This document shows positions 1 through 9,862 of a stretch of DNA of 64,000 nucleotides, one piece after another (within the stretch, counting starts at the first letter, position 1; the number at the start of each line of letters is the position of its first letter). This DNA is from Iris pallida (lineage: Eukaryota; Streptophyta; Magnoliopsida; Asparagales; Iridaceae). The translations under genes and the position numbers were made by a program. The DNA lies in assembly GCA_029216955.1 (NCBI GenBank), contig JANAVB010031417.1:23751917-23815916 (forward strand), written 5' to 3'. The notes beneath the pieces are model-generated. The model saw only the letters and a list, made by a program, of their open reading frames with translations. It was not told the origin of the DNA and ran no database searches.

Positions 1-305
1 GGGCAAGAAATGAATTATGTTCTATAGGAAGACCAATACTGTGCATACATATGGTGGTTATCATTTCTTGAGAGTGCTGAAATGCATGTTTATCATCATT
101 TTCTTGGCATCTATAGATGGAGGAAATGGGGGCCACACATCCTCATATAGGACAAATGGTGCAGGGAGTATTACCTGAAAGTTATTTTGTGTTAATAAAA
201 TTGTGTGAATTGAGTTTCAGGGACAGAAATATAGATACTGCTTTATACCAGGACCAACAATGAGATATTTAGGGCTAATGTATGTAGCTCGCATCTTCAG
301 ACACA
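1..305. other. Non-coding left flank of the Tat element
   Basis: No gene or repeat structure is recognisable. It lies outside the left LTR end. If the retrotransposon landed in an XDH intron, this is the left half of the intron whose right half is 23272-23966. I could not find the preceding XDH exon here, nor a clean target duplication, so continuity with the right flank is unproven. Confidence 0.4.
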
Positions 306-328
306 TGCTTGTTTGCCATTAAAATCTT

Positions 329-334
329 TTTATT
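329..334 (-). terminator. LTR polyadenylation signal (AATAAA)
   Basis: Minus-strand AATAAA about 25 bp before the LTR end; the same hexamer is at 21213-21218 in the other LTR. The position suits an R/U5 poly(A) signal. Confidence 0.5.
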
Positions 335-635
335 GCAATTTCAATTACAAACAGAACAGTGTTACAACGTAGGACTTAAATGTAGTCCTAGGAGAACACT
401 TTTGTTTATCTGGGTCCCTGTGTCGATGGAGCGAGTGGTAATGCGTTGACTCCGTTGACGATCTGACGACGGTTCTCGGTTCTCTGAAGGTCTGAGTTGC
501 TCTGGGTGCTGGAGTTTGCAGATGGGAAGAAAACGTTGAGTGTCTCTTCCGATCTTGGTGGATGATAACTCTGATGCCTTTTTCTGTCTGTGTACGTATG
601 TATATTACGTATCCGTAAGAAGGAAATGATCCCTC

Positions 636-643
636 TATTTATA
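636..643 (-). promoter_or_regulatory. Sense TATA box of the 3' LTR
   Basis: Minus-strand TATAAATA, followed about 300 bp later by the LTR end. The same box is at 21520-21527 in the 5' LTR, where it would drive genomic RNA. Confidence 0.6.
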
Positions 644-1513
644 GTTTGCAGGCTGGCTGCTCATGCGCACATATGTAGGATGCGCCTATACGTGGGAACG
701 CCACGTGGTTGAAGCTGCGGGAGGCGCATGGATGATGCACCATCATTTGTGGGTTGAATCCTTCATGCTGCTTTTGTGGACTGGCACGTAGCAGGGGAGA
801 GGATCTTTCTGTTGCTGAGATCTTGGATGATTAGCACCCCTTCATAGGCTGAATTGAGTCAAAGGACACGTGTCGTAGGTCCATGGCTCAAAGATCTCGG
901 ATCTGGTGGAGAGTGATCTGGTAGGATGCGCCTGGGATTGGGCGCATGAGAAGACTTTGGCTCACAACCTTCAGAAGTCACGAACCGGTCTGGGCGCACG
1001 GCTTTTGAGGCGCATGCGAGTCTTCAGGCGCATGGCCGCTGAGGCGCATGCGAGTGGTTGGTCGGCCACGTGGGTCGTAACCGTCGGAGGAAAGTAATGA
1101 TGATGCTGATGTCAGCGACGCTTCGTCTTCTGAGAGAGCTGCTAACTGTCCAGTCCTCAGGGGACGTGCTGCCAACTCTGTCACTTGAGCATTAATTGCT
1201 TGATGGGTAACGAGCCGAAATGGGCGCATGGGTCCATTTTGATTAGGACGCATGGATTTGTGCTTTGTTGGACGCATCCATACGGGGCGCTTTGGAACTG
1301 ATGGGCGCGTCTGTACGATGCGCGGTGTCTGACCGGCGCATCCTTTTGCATGACGTGCCTTTATTGGTCCGACTTTTGTGTTCTTTAAGTGCTTTAAATA
1401 GCCGTTTTGACTTGGCCAAATTCGAAGCGTCAGGTTCTTCATCATAAATGCAAATTTATTGCACGGGATTCGGAGAGCCCGCCACTTGGCGCATGAGTTT
1501 GATTTGTCCGGCC

Positions 1514-1521
1514 TATAAATA
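1514..1521 (+). promoter_or_regulatory. Antisense TATA box within the 3' LTR
   Basis: Plus-strand TATAAATA in a context (ggcctataaatagtggcaag) very like the antisense gene promoter at 2669. It is kept at 22398-22405 in the other LTR. It would drive transcription opposite to the element. Confidence 0.5.
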
Positions 1522-2002
1522 GTGGCAAGGAGAGAGTTTGCTTCTCGTTCTCTCACGTCTTCCCGAATGAACTTATTTGCTCGAGCACATTCTGTTGACA
1601 AGATGCTCCCGAGGGTGAAGATGCGACGACTTGTCTTCGTTCATGCACTTGAAGGTGACTATTACATCTAAAAGTCAGAGTCGAGGGCTTCTGAGGCAGG
1701 CGGAAGGTGCCTGTTGCATCCAAAGATCGGGATGCTCGAGCCCTGTCTCCGTTATGCTGGAAGAGCCGCAGATCGAAATTGCGGTGCTCTCATCTTCCTT
1801 GGACTTTGGAGAGCTCTTCCTCCTGCAAGAGTGGGTGTTGCCCATTCTGGTTGTGTTGGAAGCTGCTCCTTTAGCCTCGGAGGAGTGCTCTTCCTCCAGC
1901 TAGGGTGGGGTTGATCGCCCATTCTTGTTCTGCTCAATAAATGCTTCATTAGTCGAAGCATTTGATCGGGTCGAAGTAAGGCGCATATGCTGAGACTTCA
2001 TG

Positions 2003-2125
2003 ATGCGCATAACTAAGACGTTGAAGAGATGCGCCTGACTAAAACGCTGAAGGCTGCGCCTGACTGAGACGCTGAAGAGACGCCTGACTGAGACGCTGAA
2101 GTGATGCGCCTGCCTGATGATGCGC
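2003..2125. repeat. Tandem repeat of about 25 bp in the LTR
   Basis: Four to five units of the type gcgcctgactgagacgctgaag lie head to tail. The same array is in the other LTR near 22890-23005 with small differences. Confidence 0.75.
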
Positions 2126-2383
2126 CTGGTGGGGGGCGCATGGCAGTTTGCTGCGCCTGGCTATAGTTTTAGGATCTTTCTTTTTGTAAAAATTCTCCTT
2201 TGTAAAGCCTTCTAGACATGTAATAGACTTTTATATGAAAATAAAAAATCCTTTTTATGTCTATACTTTTGTTGTCTTGCTGTGCCAAGTACTTCGTTTG
2301 AGCTCCCTGGCGTATATTCTGAGTAGTATTTGAGCGCATAGGAATTCTGGCACAAAGATGCGCCCTGAAATTCCATGCTTCTA

Positions 2384-2400
2384 GAAGACCCCCTTCAAAG
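2384..2400 (-). other. Polypurine tract of the Tat element
   Basis: On the minus strand the bases just before the 3' LTR are purine-rich (ctttgaagggggtcttc). This is where plus-strand DNA synthesis would prime. The plus-strand complement is gaagacccccttcaaag. Confidence 0.65.
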
Positions 2401-2628
2401 TTTTCAAAACTTTTTGTCAAGTTTTGGAATACTTTGAATAAGAAGCATGGTGGTGTCTTCAGCGGGGCGCATGACTGTTCGGACGCATGATTACTCCGCG
2501 CATCAGTGATGGGACGCATGCTCCTCTCAGTTAATGCAAATGATAACGCTTCGAAGTAATCAAAAAAGATTAATGGTGATCTTTTTGGATTATTTGCAGT
2601 TATCATTTTGCAGAACCCCAAGCGGTGG

Positions 2629-2676
2629 CTGACGTCACTCCTCATCGGTTTTTACGTATGCCCAAGCCTATAAATA
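2629..2676 (+). promoter_or_regulatory. Promoter of the antisense gene (bZIP-type TGACGTCA and TATA box)
   Basis: A TGACGTCA word (about 2629) precedes TATAAATA at 2669-2676. The first ATG of the antisense gene is at 2769, leaving a plausible 5' UTR of 60-70 bases containing CT/GA-rich sequence. It lies outside the LTR, so the antisense gene has its own core promoter. Confidence 0.6.
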
Positions 2677-2882
2677 GGCGTTTGATGGAGAGAGAGAGTT
2701 TCTTCTCTCTTGCTTTCTTCTTTAGAGTTCTTCTTTCGAAAAACCATAACTTCTTTTTCTTTCACGAGATGGCCCCCAAAACTCCTCGCGGTGGTGCTGG
2801 CCGAGGACGAGGCAAAGGAAAAGAGCCTGTGGAGGCTCCTGTGGATGATGTCCCCAGGACTGCCGTCGACGTTCGGCCGGCG

Positions 2883-3254
2883 GTGAGTGGTGGGTTTCGT
2901 CGCTCTTTACCGTACCTTTATGTACTTGAGTATGCCGTTTTTAGAACTCACATACGCCGACGCGCATGGACCTTGGGTCCTGATGATGTGCTGAAGCTTT
3001 ATTGCTGACGCGCATGGGTTTACACCCTGATGATGCGTCGAAGCTTCACTGCTGACGCGCATGGATTTAGACCCTGATGATGCGCCGAAGCTTCACTGCT
3101 GACGCGTATGGGTTTAGACCCTGATGATGCGCTGAAGCTTCTTTTCAGATGCGCCTGAGCCTTGGTTCAGTGTATGCGCTTCTGATGAGAGCGTAACTCA
3201 GAATTTTTGTTGTTCTAACATATCTGAGTTTTTGGCTTCTTTGGCTGACCGCCA
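2883..3254 (+). other. Probable first intron of the antisense gene
   Basis: A strong donor (cg|gtgagt) follows 38 codons at 2883. The interval is repeat-filled and non-coding. A branch-point-like CTAAC at about 3215 with AG at 3227-3228 is the best acceptor by eye, but it does not join the two reading frames cleanly, so the 3' border is unresolved. Confidence 0.45.
2959..3148 (+). repeat. 47-48-bp minisatellite, four units
   Basis: Four head-to-tail units begin with gacgcgcatgg at 2959, 3007, 3054 and 3101. Each contains ccctgatgatgcg and gaagctt. The array lies in the probable first intron of the antisense gene and carries the CGCATG word also found through the LTR. Confidence 0.85.
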
Positions 3255-5559
3255 ATGTCGATGACCATCCCGCTCTTGAACGAAGTGCTTCTAGATGCTG
3301 CTCTCTGTCAGATGGGAGTAGATTATAACGAGGAGGTGATAAATCCTGCCCAAGTTGCCATTATGCTGGATCAGCCTTCCGAGAGAATGACCCAAATCCG
3401 GGAACAACAGCATGGGTTCCTCCAACGGATGATGGAGCGTGGTGTTTTGAAATCTGCCATTTCTGATAATATGACTTTCTTGAAGCCTGAGTTCCTATTT
3501 GGGGACCGCCTTACTTCTACTGAAGCAAAGGTGTTAAAGATCAAGTAAGATTGGTTCTTTACAGCAAGAGGGGTGCACATGACCGTTAAGCAACTTGAGC
3601 GTCAATGGCCTTTGACGGCTTTCTGTTGTCTTGCTTCCAAGAGGAGGTTGTCTTGGGAGCTAACTCCGTCTCAGGGGGGAGCGGTGGTAGGCACCATCAA
3701 GGTCGACGCTACCTCCAATCAGATGGATACTTTAGCCGCCACGCGGGCTGGGCCTTCTTTCACCTGGCGGACTCTGCGTCCTGGGAGCATTTACAGTGAC
3801 GTCCCTACCAACACATTTGCTTTTGGCGCTTCGACTTTTGCAAATCGTATGCTGTCGTTGAAGCAGTCGTCCCCGAAAGGTGAATTTCGGGTAAAGGGTT
3901 GGTGTCACTATGTTTCCAAGTGGGACAAGCTGACGCTCTGGGTTCTCACGAAGTTCCAAACCAAACTCAGGGAAATTGGGCTGACTGCCGCAATCCGTGC
4001 TACCCAGGCAGGCGTCGACATCAACAGGCATATGTTCCTCGCGCTCCTGGAGATGTTTAACACCCAGACCGGGACTTTCTTCACTCCGGTGGGGGAGCTG
4101 GGATTCGCACTTCATGAAATGTACGAGGTGTCAAGGCTCCCTTGGGGATCAGAACCTTACGAGGAATACTTTCCGACCACGAGGAGTTCCAAGTCCTGGG
4201 GGACAATGCAGAGGAGATGATGGCCGTCTTCAAGGAAGTGGCGAGTCATCATTATTATATGCAGAAGAGGGATAAGGGCGGGTCACAGCCTCATGTGACT
4301 GCTTGGAGAGATTATGTCTTTGAGCAAGACAAGGAGAATCCCTCTCAGTTTACAACTCCGTCAGCGCTTTCCAGTACCGCGGTGCTCTCTGAAATGAGCA
4401 GGTTAAGTGAGAAGAGTCCCCGGGAAAACGAGGACCGGCAGTCGGACGAACGCTCCTATAGCTGTTTCTGGCACCTTACTCATCGGATGTCGTCCAAAGC
4501 AGTGTTGGCTGCTTATCTGATGATTTGGCTCCGGGATTATGTCTTTTCAGGCGGGTCAGGCTCTGTGGAGAGGGTGACCCGGAACCTAATCCTGCCAGCT
4601 GTGAAGTTGGTTTTTGGCTGTCGCCTAGCTCTACTCCCCGCAATGGTGTATAACCTGCTGCGAGATTTACGAGAATTTGCGGGAAATGTCGTTCATGAAC
4701 GAGGTAGGAATGACAACTTTTCCCGTGCCGAACTGCCGTTTTATTATTTGATGGGGTGGTTAATTTTGCACCATCCAAACGTGATGAGCCCGGGCCCGGA
4801 AGAAGACCCAGGGCCGGAGACGCATTCCTCCACTGTTTCCACCAGAGAAACTGGTTGCATACTGGTGTTCCTGTTTGCAGGAAAGTTTTATCCCACCTTC
4901 AGGGGTGGGAGATCACCAAAGTTAGTCCCGTCTTTTTGGGTTTTGAGGCCAACGAAGACTTAACAGATTCAGGTGAAGATGCCACAATTCTGCCTCCATG
5001 GGGATTCCGCTGGTTGCAAAGCATCCGGCTGTCCCATCTGGTGTATCGGAATATTAACCAGTGTTACCTGGAACCATATTTGCCGAGCCGTTTTGCACGA
5101 CAATTCGGCTATGCTCAGTTGATGTTGGAGAACCCCAGTATTAACCTGGGGTATACTGGAAGTTTGCTAGACGGTGCACGAGCTTGGCATTACTACAATG
5201 CCGGATGCATCGGAGCTCGCTTTACGCTGCCTGTTCAGAATCCACGTCCGCCGATTCTTTTCTCGGCCGCCAAATTTTACTGTGCCATGAACGTCGTGCC
5301 CCCTGGATATGATAGGGAGACCAGTTTCATTGTCGGCACCCAGTTAGAGGCGACTGGGAACCTGTTGGCGAAGGCTCGGTCGTATCGTCCGCCATAGGCG
5401 GGTTATCGAGGTACCCCTGCCGTGTCCACGGGGGGTCAGGCAGAGCCCTCGGCCGATCAGCCGAAGAGACGTGCAGATATAGAGGCTGGCTCTTCTGCGC
5501 CGAAGAGACAGAAGAAGGCATTGTCACCGGCAGTGTCAACAGACTTAGCTCCTGTGGAG

Positions 5560-5622
5560 GTAAGGATGTCCCACATAGTCTGGTTAGTTCCACCATGTTT
5601 GTGACATGCTTTCTTTTTGTAG
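5560..5622 (+). other. 63-nt GT-AG intron of the antisense gene
   Basis: Donor gag|gtaagg and acceptor ctttctttttgtag|g are near-consensus. Removal joins the upstream frame (ending APVE) to the downstream frame (starting EPLKRRL) without a shift. Confidence 0.75.
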
Positions 5623-7254
5623 GAGCCGCTGAAAAGGAGACTCCGAACTCCAAAATCGGGTGCTAGCAGACCAAAGGAGGTGGCGGGCTCATCTGAAGAG
5701 CGCATTCCGTCGATTGTGATGTCTTCCGTGGAGGAGAATCCGGACGATGTCGTTCCTACGGAGATTTTAGTATCTCCAGATTATGTTGGAAGGGAAGTTG
5801 AGGATGCAGCAGTTTCCGGGAGTGTACAAGCCGCCGTGGGGGTCTCTGACATTGAGGATCCCGCAGGTATGGGGCTTCCAGATAAGGAAGTGGAGTGGAG
5901 TTCGTCTTCTTCAGATGACGTTCCTCCAGAGATGAATAAGCCTGTTGCAGGAGCAACAGACATGATTGAAACAGAGGAGAGGGCTGATTTCCCTCCTTGT
6001 CATGATGAGGGGAGGTTGGCTGCAGCGTTGCCGAGCCCTACGCCAGACTCAGCAACGGAGGCTGAGGTGGCTGCCGACTGGGGGGTAGCGACAGATTCTA
6101 TCCCCGCGAAGGGATTCGGTGAGGAAGATGAGACTCGTCCGCCGAGCCTGACTCCAGGGGAGCCGAGTCAGAAAACAAGTGCTGATCTCGCTGTTTTGCC
6201 AGAGGGGGAAGGTCCCGTGCGGCCTGCTGATAGTGTGTTGGAGACGGAGGAGATAGCCCCTGACGTCGGTGGTCCCTCTGAGCTTGAGAAGGGTAAGGGT
6301 TTGCTGGAACCCCCTGTTGCTCCTTCTACTTGGGGTACGATATCGACGCCCCTCTCGGCTCCTTCCGCTCTCTTGGCTCCTCGAGCCAGTGGCGAAGTTC
6401 AGGCCCCTGTTGAGGGAGAGTCCGTTGATGTCGAGGTTTCAGCCTCGCAGATTGAAGTTGGTGGGTCTTCTTCAGGCCCGCCGTCTATCACAGTACCTCC
6501 TGCAACTCCTGCTATGACTCCTCAAGTGCTGGCTGATGCAGATGAGTACGTTCAGTTTGTTGTTGAAGCAGTGTACAAGATGCTGCAGAGGGGCGTATCA
6601 ACGGTGCTGAATGCAAATGAGAGTTTTGTGATGGCGAAAGCCATGGCGCTCTCTTCCATTGGTTTGATACGTTCGCACCATGGCCACGATCACATGGCTG
6701 TAATTCTGGAGGAGTCGGTGGTTGAGCTCGACCAGCGTCTTTCTGAACTACAGAGTATCCAGCGGAATGACTTTTCCGCTCTGATAGAAGCATAATAGAA
6801 GAAGTTGATAGCTGAGGTTGAGTCGTCTTATCAGGCCACGGTGGCCATCTGGAACGACGAGGTGGCCGCTGCTGAGGCTGCAGTAGAGAGACTGTCTCAA
6901 TCCACACAGGAGCAGGTGGAGTTGCGGGCCTCATTGGAGGCTAGTATAGCGGAGGTTACTGCCAGGATTCGCCTCCTAGAAGACCAGAGGGCCCAACTTA
7001 TGTTAGATCTTGAGCGGGCCCAGGCTGAGCACATCTCGTCCAAGGAGGAAGAGGCAGTTATTACTCGCCATATTCTTTCTCTGACTCACCAACGGCAGGA
7101 GTTGGACGCCAAGCATGAGAACGATACTGCTCCCGAGGCTATGGAGATGATGCGGCAGGAAGCTGAACGTCGGGTCCTGGCGACTGCAGAGACCCGGGCC
7201 GCAGACTTGAGGCGTCGGATCGAAGAACTGTCCGCCAACCCCAATGATGTCTAG

Positions 7255-7888
7255 GGATTTGTAGTCTTCTCTTTTTTTGTTATATGCTGGGGATGTAATC
7301 CTTTACTTTTTAGATGAAAAATAAAGAATTTTGTGGTGTGTTCATCTTTTGTTGTCATGAACTTGTGATTTGTGTGGACCTATTATCTTTTGCGCACCTT
7401 GGTCGTTAGGTACAGATAATAAGTTTGAGAGAACCGACATGTTTGCTCAGAGGTAATGTAGACGTGGCAAATATGGAGTTCGAATGATGGAATCTTCTTA
7501 CTCAGAGGTGTTATAGACGTGGTAGGAATGACTCTGGGGAGATACGCGGAACTACTCAGAGGTAATATGGACATGGAAGTTCTGCGATCAATGTACGGCA
7601 ACGCAGGGGTTGTCTATACGGGATGTTTACTCAGAGGTAATGTGAACGTAGTAAACATGATGGGTAGCGTAGTCTTACGGAGCGTAAGATTCCGCTTTGT
7701 AGAGCATAGAGGAGCAACTCAGAGGTAATGTGGACGTGGTTGTCCTTCTACTGGAGATAGAATGCAATGGAACAACTGGGTTCCGAAAGCATAGGATCTT
7801 TTGTGAAAGGGAGGTGTATGTGAGCTCTGATGATCAGGTCCACTGATTCCCTTGCTAGGTAGAGGTGGAAGTACATATCTGAAAGATG
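7255..7888. other. Spacer between the antisense gene and integrase
   Basis: No coding sequence. Just after the antisense stop codon there is AT-rich sequence with aataaag near 7320, a likely antisense poly(A) signal. Most of the rest is the repeat listed separately (7443-7740). Confidence 0.6.
7443..7740. repeat. Five interspersed copies of CTCAGAGGTAATGTGGACGT
   Basis: Copies of ctcagaggtaatgt(a/g)gacgtgg begin at about 7445, 7502, 7556, 7630 and 7718, at spacings of roughly 55-90 bp with unrelated sequence between them. They sit between the converging antisense gene and pol. Confidence 0.75.
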
Positions 7889-8743
7889 TCAAGAGTAGTA
7901 CTTCTTTAGGAACTTGCCGTTGATGGGCATCATGAACAAGTCCCAGTTTGATCGGGCGAGGCGGTAAGCACCGTTTGAGTATACCGTCTCTATGATGAAA
8001 GGTCCCTCCCATTTGGGCTCAAACTTTCCTGGTGTTTTGTGAGTCAACACAATCGGCCTCCTGACTGCCAGAACCAGGTCACCTACTTGGAAAGTCATCT
8101 GCTTGACCTTCTTGTTGAAAGCCTGTGATATACGGGCTTGATAGAGTTCGATGCGCTGTTGAGCTAGGAGACGTTTTTCGTCAAGTGCCTCCAATTCTCG
8201 CAGACGGCGACGTTGATTGTCTTCTTCTGTTAGTTGATTTGTGATCGCTACACGGAGTGAGGGTATCTGGATCTCGAGAGGCAGTACCGCTTCGCTCCCG
8301 TAGACTAAGGAGAATGGTGTGTTACCCGTCGGAGTCCGTACCGTTGTGCGGTAGGCCCAAAGGCATTCGCCGAGCTTTACGTCCCAGTCGCGTTTGTTGG
8401 ATGACACGGCCTTTTTGAGTAGCTTGACGATAGTCTTGTTAAAAGCCTCGGCCAATCCGTTTGCTGCCGGATTGTAGGCGGTTGATGCCACGTTCTGAAT
8501 GCGATTTTTGTCACAGAATCTGCTAAAAATATGGCTGATGAACTGTGGTCCGTTGTCATGGATAATCCTACGGGGCACCCCTAAACGGTAGATGACATGA
8601 TGCTTGATGAAGCTGATCACCCTAGAGCTTTTCACTTCCGCCAGTGGAACTGCTTCTGCCCATTTGGAGAAGTAGTCAGTGATAGCTAGGATGAAGCGGT
8701 GTCCCCTCGATGAAGGAGGGGTAATAGGTCCCACAATGTCCAT
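7889..8743 (-). pseudogene. Tat integrase catalytic core and C-terminus
   Basis: The 284-residue frame begins MDIVGP and carries the DDE triad: D2, D63 (HDNGPQF) and E99 (GLAEAF), with 35 residues between the last two as in retroviral-type integrases. The C-terminal part (VGDLVLAVRR ... KWEGPFII) is the DNA-binding barrel. It joins element DNA into the host chromosome. An in-frame TGA at 8744-8746 (expected TGG in FEAWG) separates it from the zinc-binding part, so the polyprotein is broken here. Confidence 0.9.
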
Positions 8744-8746
8744 GCC

Positions 8747-9859
8747 TCAAGCTTCAAAGGGCCAGGAGGCGACCGTAGGATGTAGTGGTTCCGACGGTGT
8801 ATGGATGAAGTCGGCGTGGAGCTGGCACGCATGGCACTTTTTGGCATAGTCGACAGCGTCGGCTGCCATGGTTGGCCAGTAGTAACCCATGCGTCGCAGT
8901 CGATCCTGCAACCTAGGCCCAGGTTGATGAGCCCCGCAAGTTCCGTCATGAGCTTCTCGAAGGACTTCGGCTGCTTCTTCGTTGGACAGGCATCGAAGGA
9001 GATGTCCATCGTAGGAGCGTCGGTACAGCATTTTAGTAGCTGTATCATAATAGAATCGAAGGGAACGCCTCCTGACTGAGACGGCTTCTTTCGGATCTTC
9101 CGGGAGAATTCCGTAGACAGCGAAGTCGATGAACGAGAACCTCCAGTCTCGGACATTAACACCAACACTTGTTGACATGGCATGGGCCATTTGTGAGCAT
9201 AGGTTGTTTTTAGTACAAACCAAGTCTCGACCAACTACCGTGACGTAGTATTGAGTCCCGAGGGGTGCTGCCAATGAGGCTGCGAGGCCAGCCAGAGCGT
9301 CGGCCTCCAGGTTTTGTAACCGAGGTACGTGTTCTATGAAGAACTTGGTGAAGGTTGAAATAATGTTCAATGCAACTTCATGGTAAGGAACCAGATCTTC
9401 ATGGCGAACTTCGTATTGCCCTCTGATCTGGTTAACGACGAGTTTTGAGTCGCCGTAGGCTTCCAGATGATCCACCTCCAGCTGTTGCGCCAGCTGGAGT
9501 CTCATGATGAGAGCGTTGTACTCGGCAACATTGTTGGAGCACGGCTTCGAAAGGGAGTAAGCACGCTGGATGACCAGCTGATCGGGGGAGACTAAGACTA
9601 CCGCCACTCCGGCGATGATTTGGCCTTTAGGGCCTGTTCTTGAAGCGCCATCGAAAAACATCCGCCAGACGGAGCTTTCTTTGGTGACGTTTGATTCTTG
9701 GGCCTCATCCGGGATGTCTTCATAGAGTCTGGAGGACTCTGGGATGGGGTGCGCAGCTAAAAAGTCGGCCAGAGCTTGACCCTTAACGACTTTTTGTGAA
9801 ACGAACATCATGTTGTACGGCGTCAACAGGATCGCCCATGTAGCTAGCCGGGAGTTCAA
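8747..9859 (-). pseudogene. Tat second RNase H and integrase zinc-binding domain
   Basis: Residues about 65-195 form a complete RNase H with acidic residues in FFDGAS (D70), AEYNAL (E114), YGDSKLV (D137) and EADALA. This second, intact RNase H is a mark of the Tat lineage, where it supplements the decayed one next to reverse transcriptase. Residues about 300-350 form the HHCC zinc domain (AHDGTCGAH ... CHACQ). The frame continues from the reverse transcriptase ORF across one in-frame TGA at 9860-9862. Confidence 0.88.
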
Positions 9860-9862
9860 TGA

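Larger units (their letters stand above)
306..2383 (-). repeat. 3' LTR of the Tat element
   Basis: This is a direct repeat of 21191-23271; homology runs from the shared word gcttgtttgcc at 307 to ccatgcttcta ending at 2383. The LTR is rich in words with a CGCATG or GCGCCTG core. It holds TATA-like boxes on both strands and short tandem repeats near its right end. On the minus strand the end reads ...CAAGCA. Confidence 0.88.
2769..7254 (+). pseudogene. Antisense plant-mobile-domain (PMD) plus coiled-coil gene carried by the Tat element, degenerate
   Basis: The gene lies opposite to the element between integrase and 3' LTR. The putative first exon (2769-2882) encodes a basic RG/K-rich N-terminus. 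The main exon runs from about 3255 to 5559. It contains a PMD/aminotransferase-like domain: the stretch near 4050-4170 (LLEMFNTQTGTFFTPVGEL) resembles the family's 'W.PETHTFHLP.GE' block and ends near LPWGSEPY, and RFARQFGYAQ near 5090 matches its RxARQFG motif. A 63-nt intron (5560-5622) follows. The last exon (5623-7254) encodes an acidic, Ser/Pro-rich linker and then a Glu/Ala/Arg-rich coiled coil (about 6805-7250). Stops at 3546 and 5395 and the TAA-TAG pair at 6793 are in frame and look like CAA/CAG changes; frameshifts lie near 4140 and 4930. PMD proteins are known as host silencing factors and as cargo of plant transposons; the role here is inferred. Confidence 0.7.

Noticed and set aside
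304..310. catgctt at both outer ends as a target duplication of the Tat element
   Set aside because: The word also occurs at the inner end of the left LTR (2374-2380), so it is part of the LTR and not a host duplication.
1265..2645. Several 60-220-codon ORFs in the Tat LTR, present in both copies
   Set aside because: They lie in non-coding LTR rich in GC words, differ by stops between copies, and show no domain.
3545..3564. Tiny 20-nt gtaaga...acag intron in the antisense gene
   Set aside because: Too short for a plant intron. The frame simply continues through with one TAA that looks like a mutated CAA.
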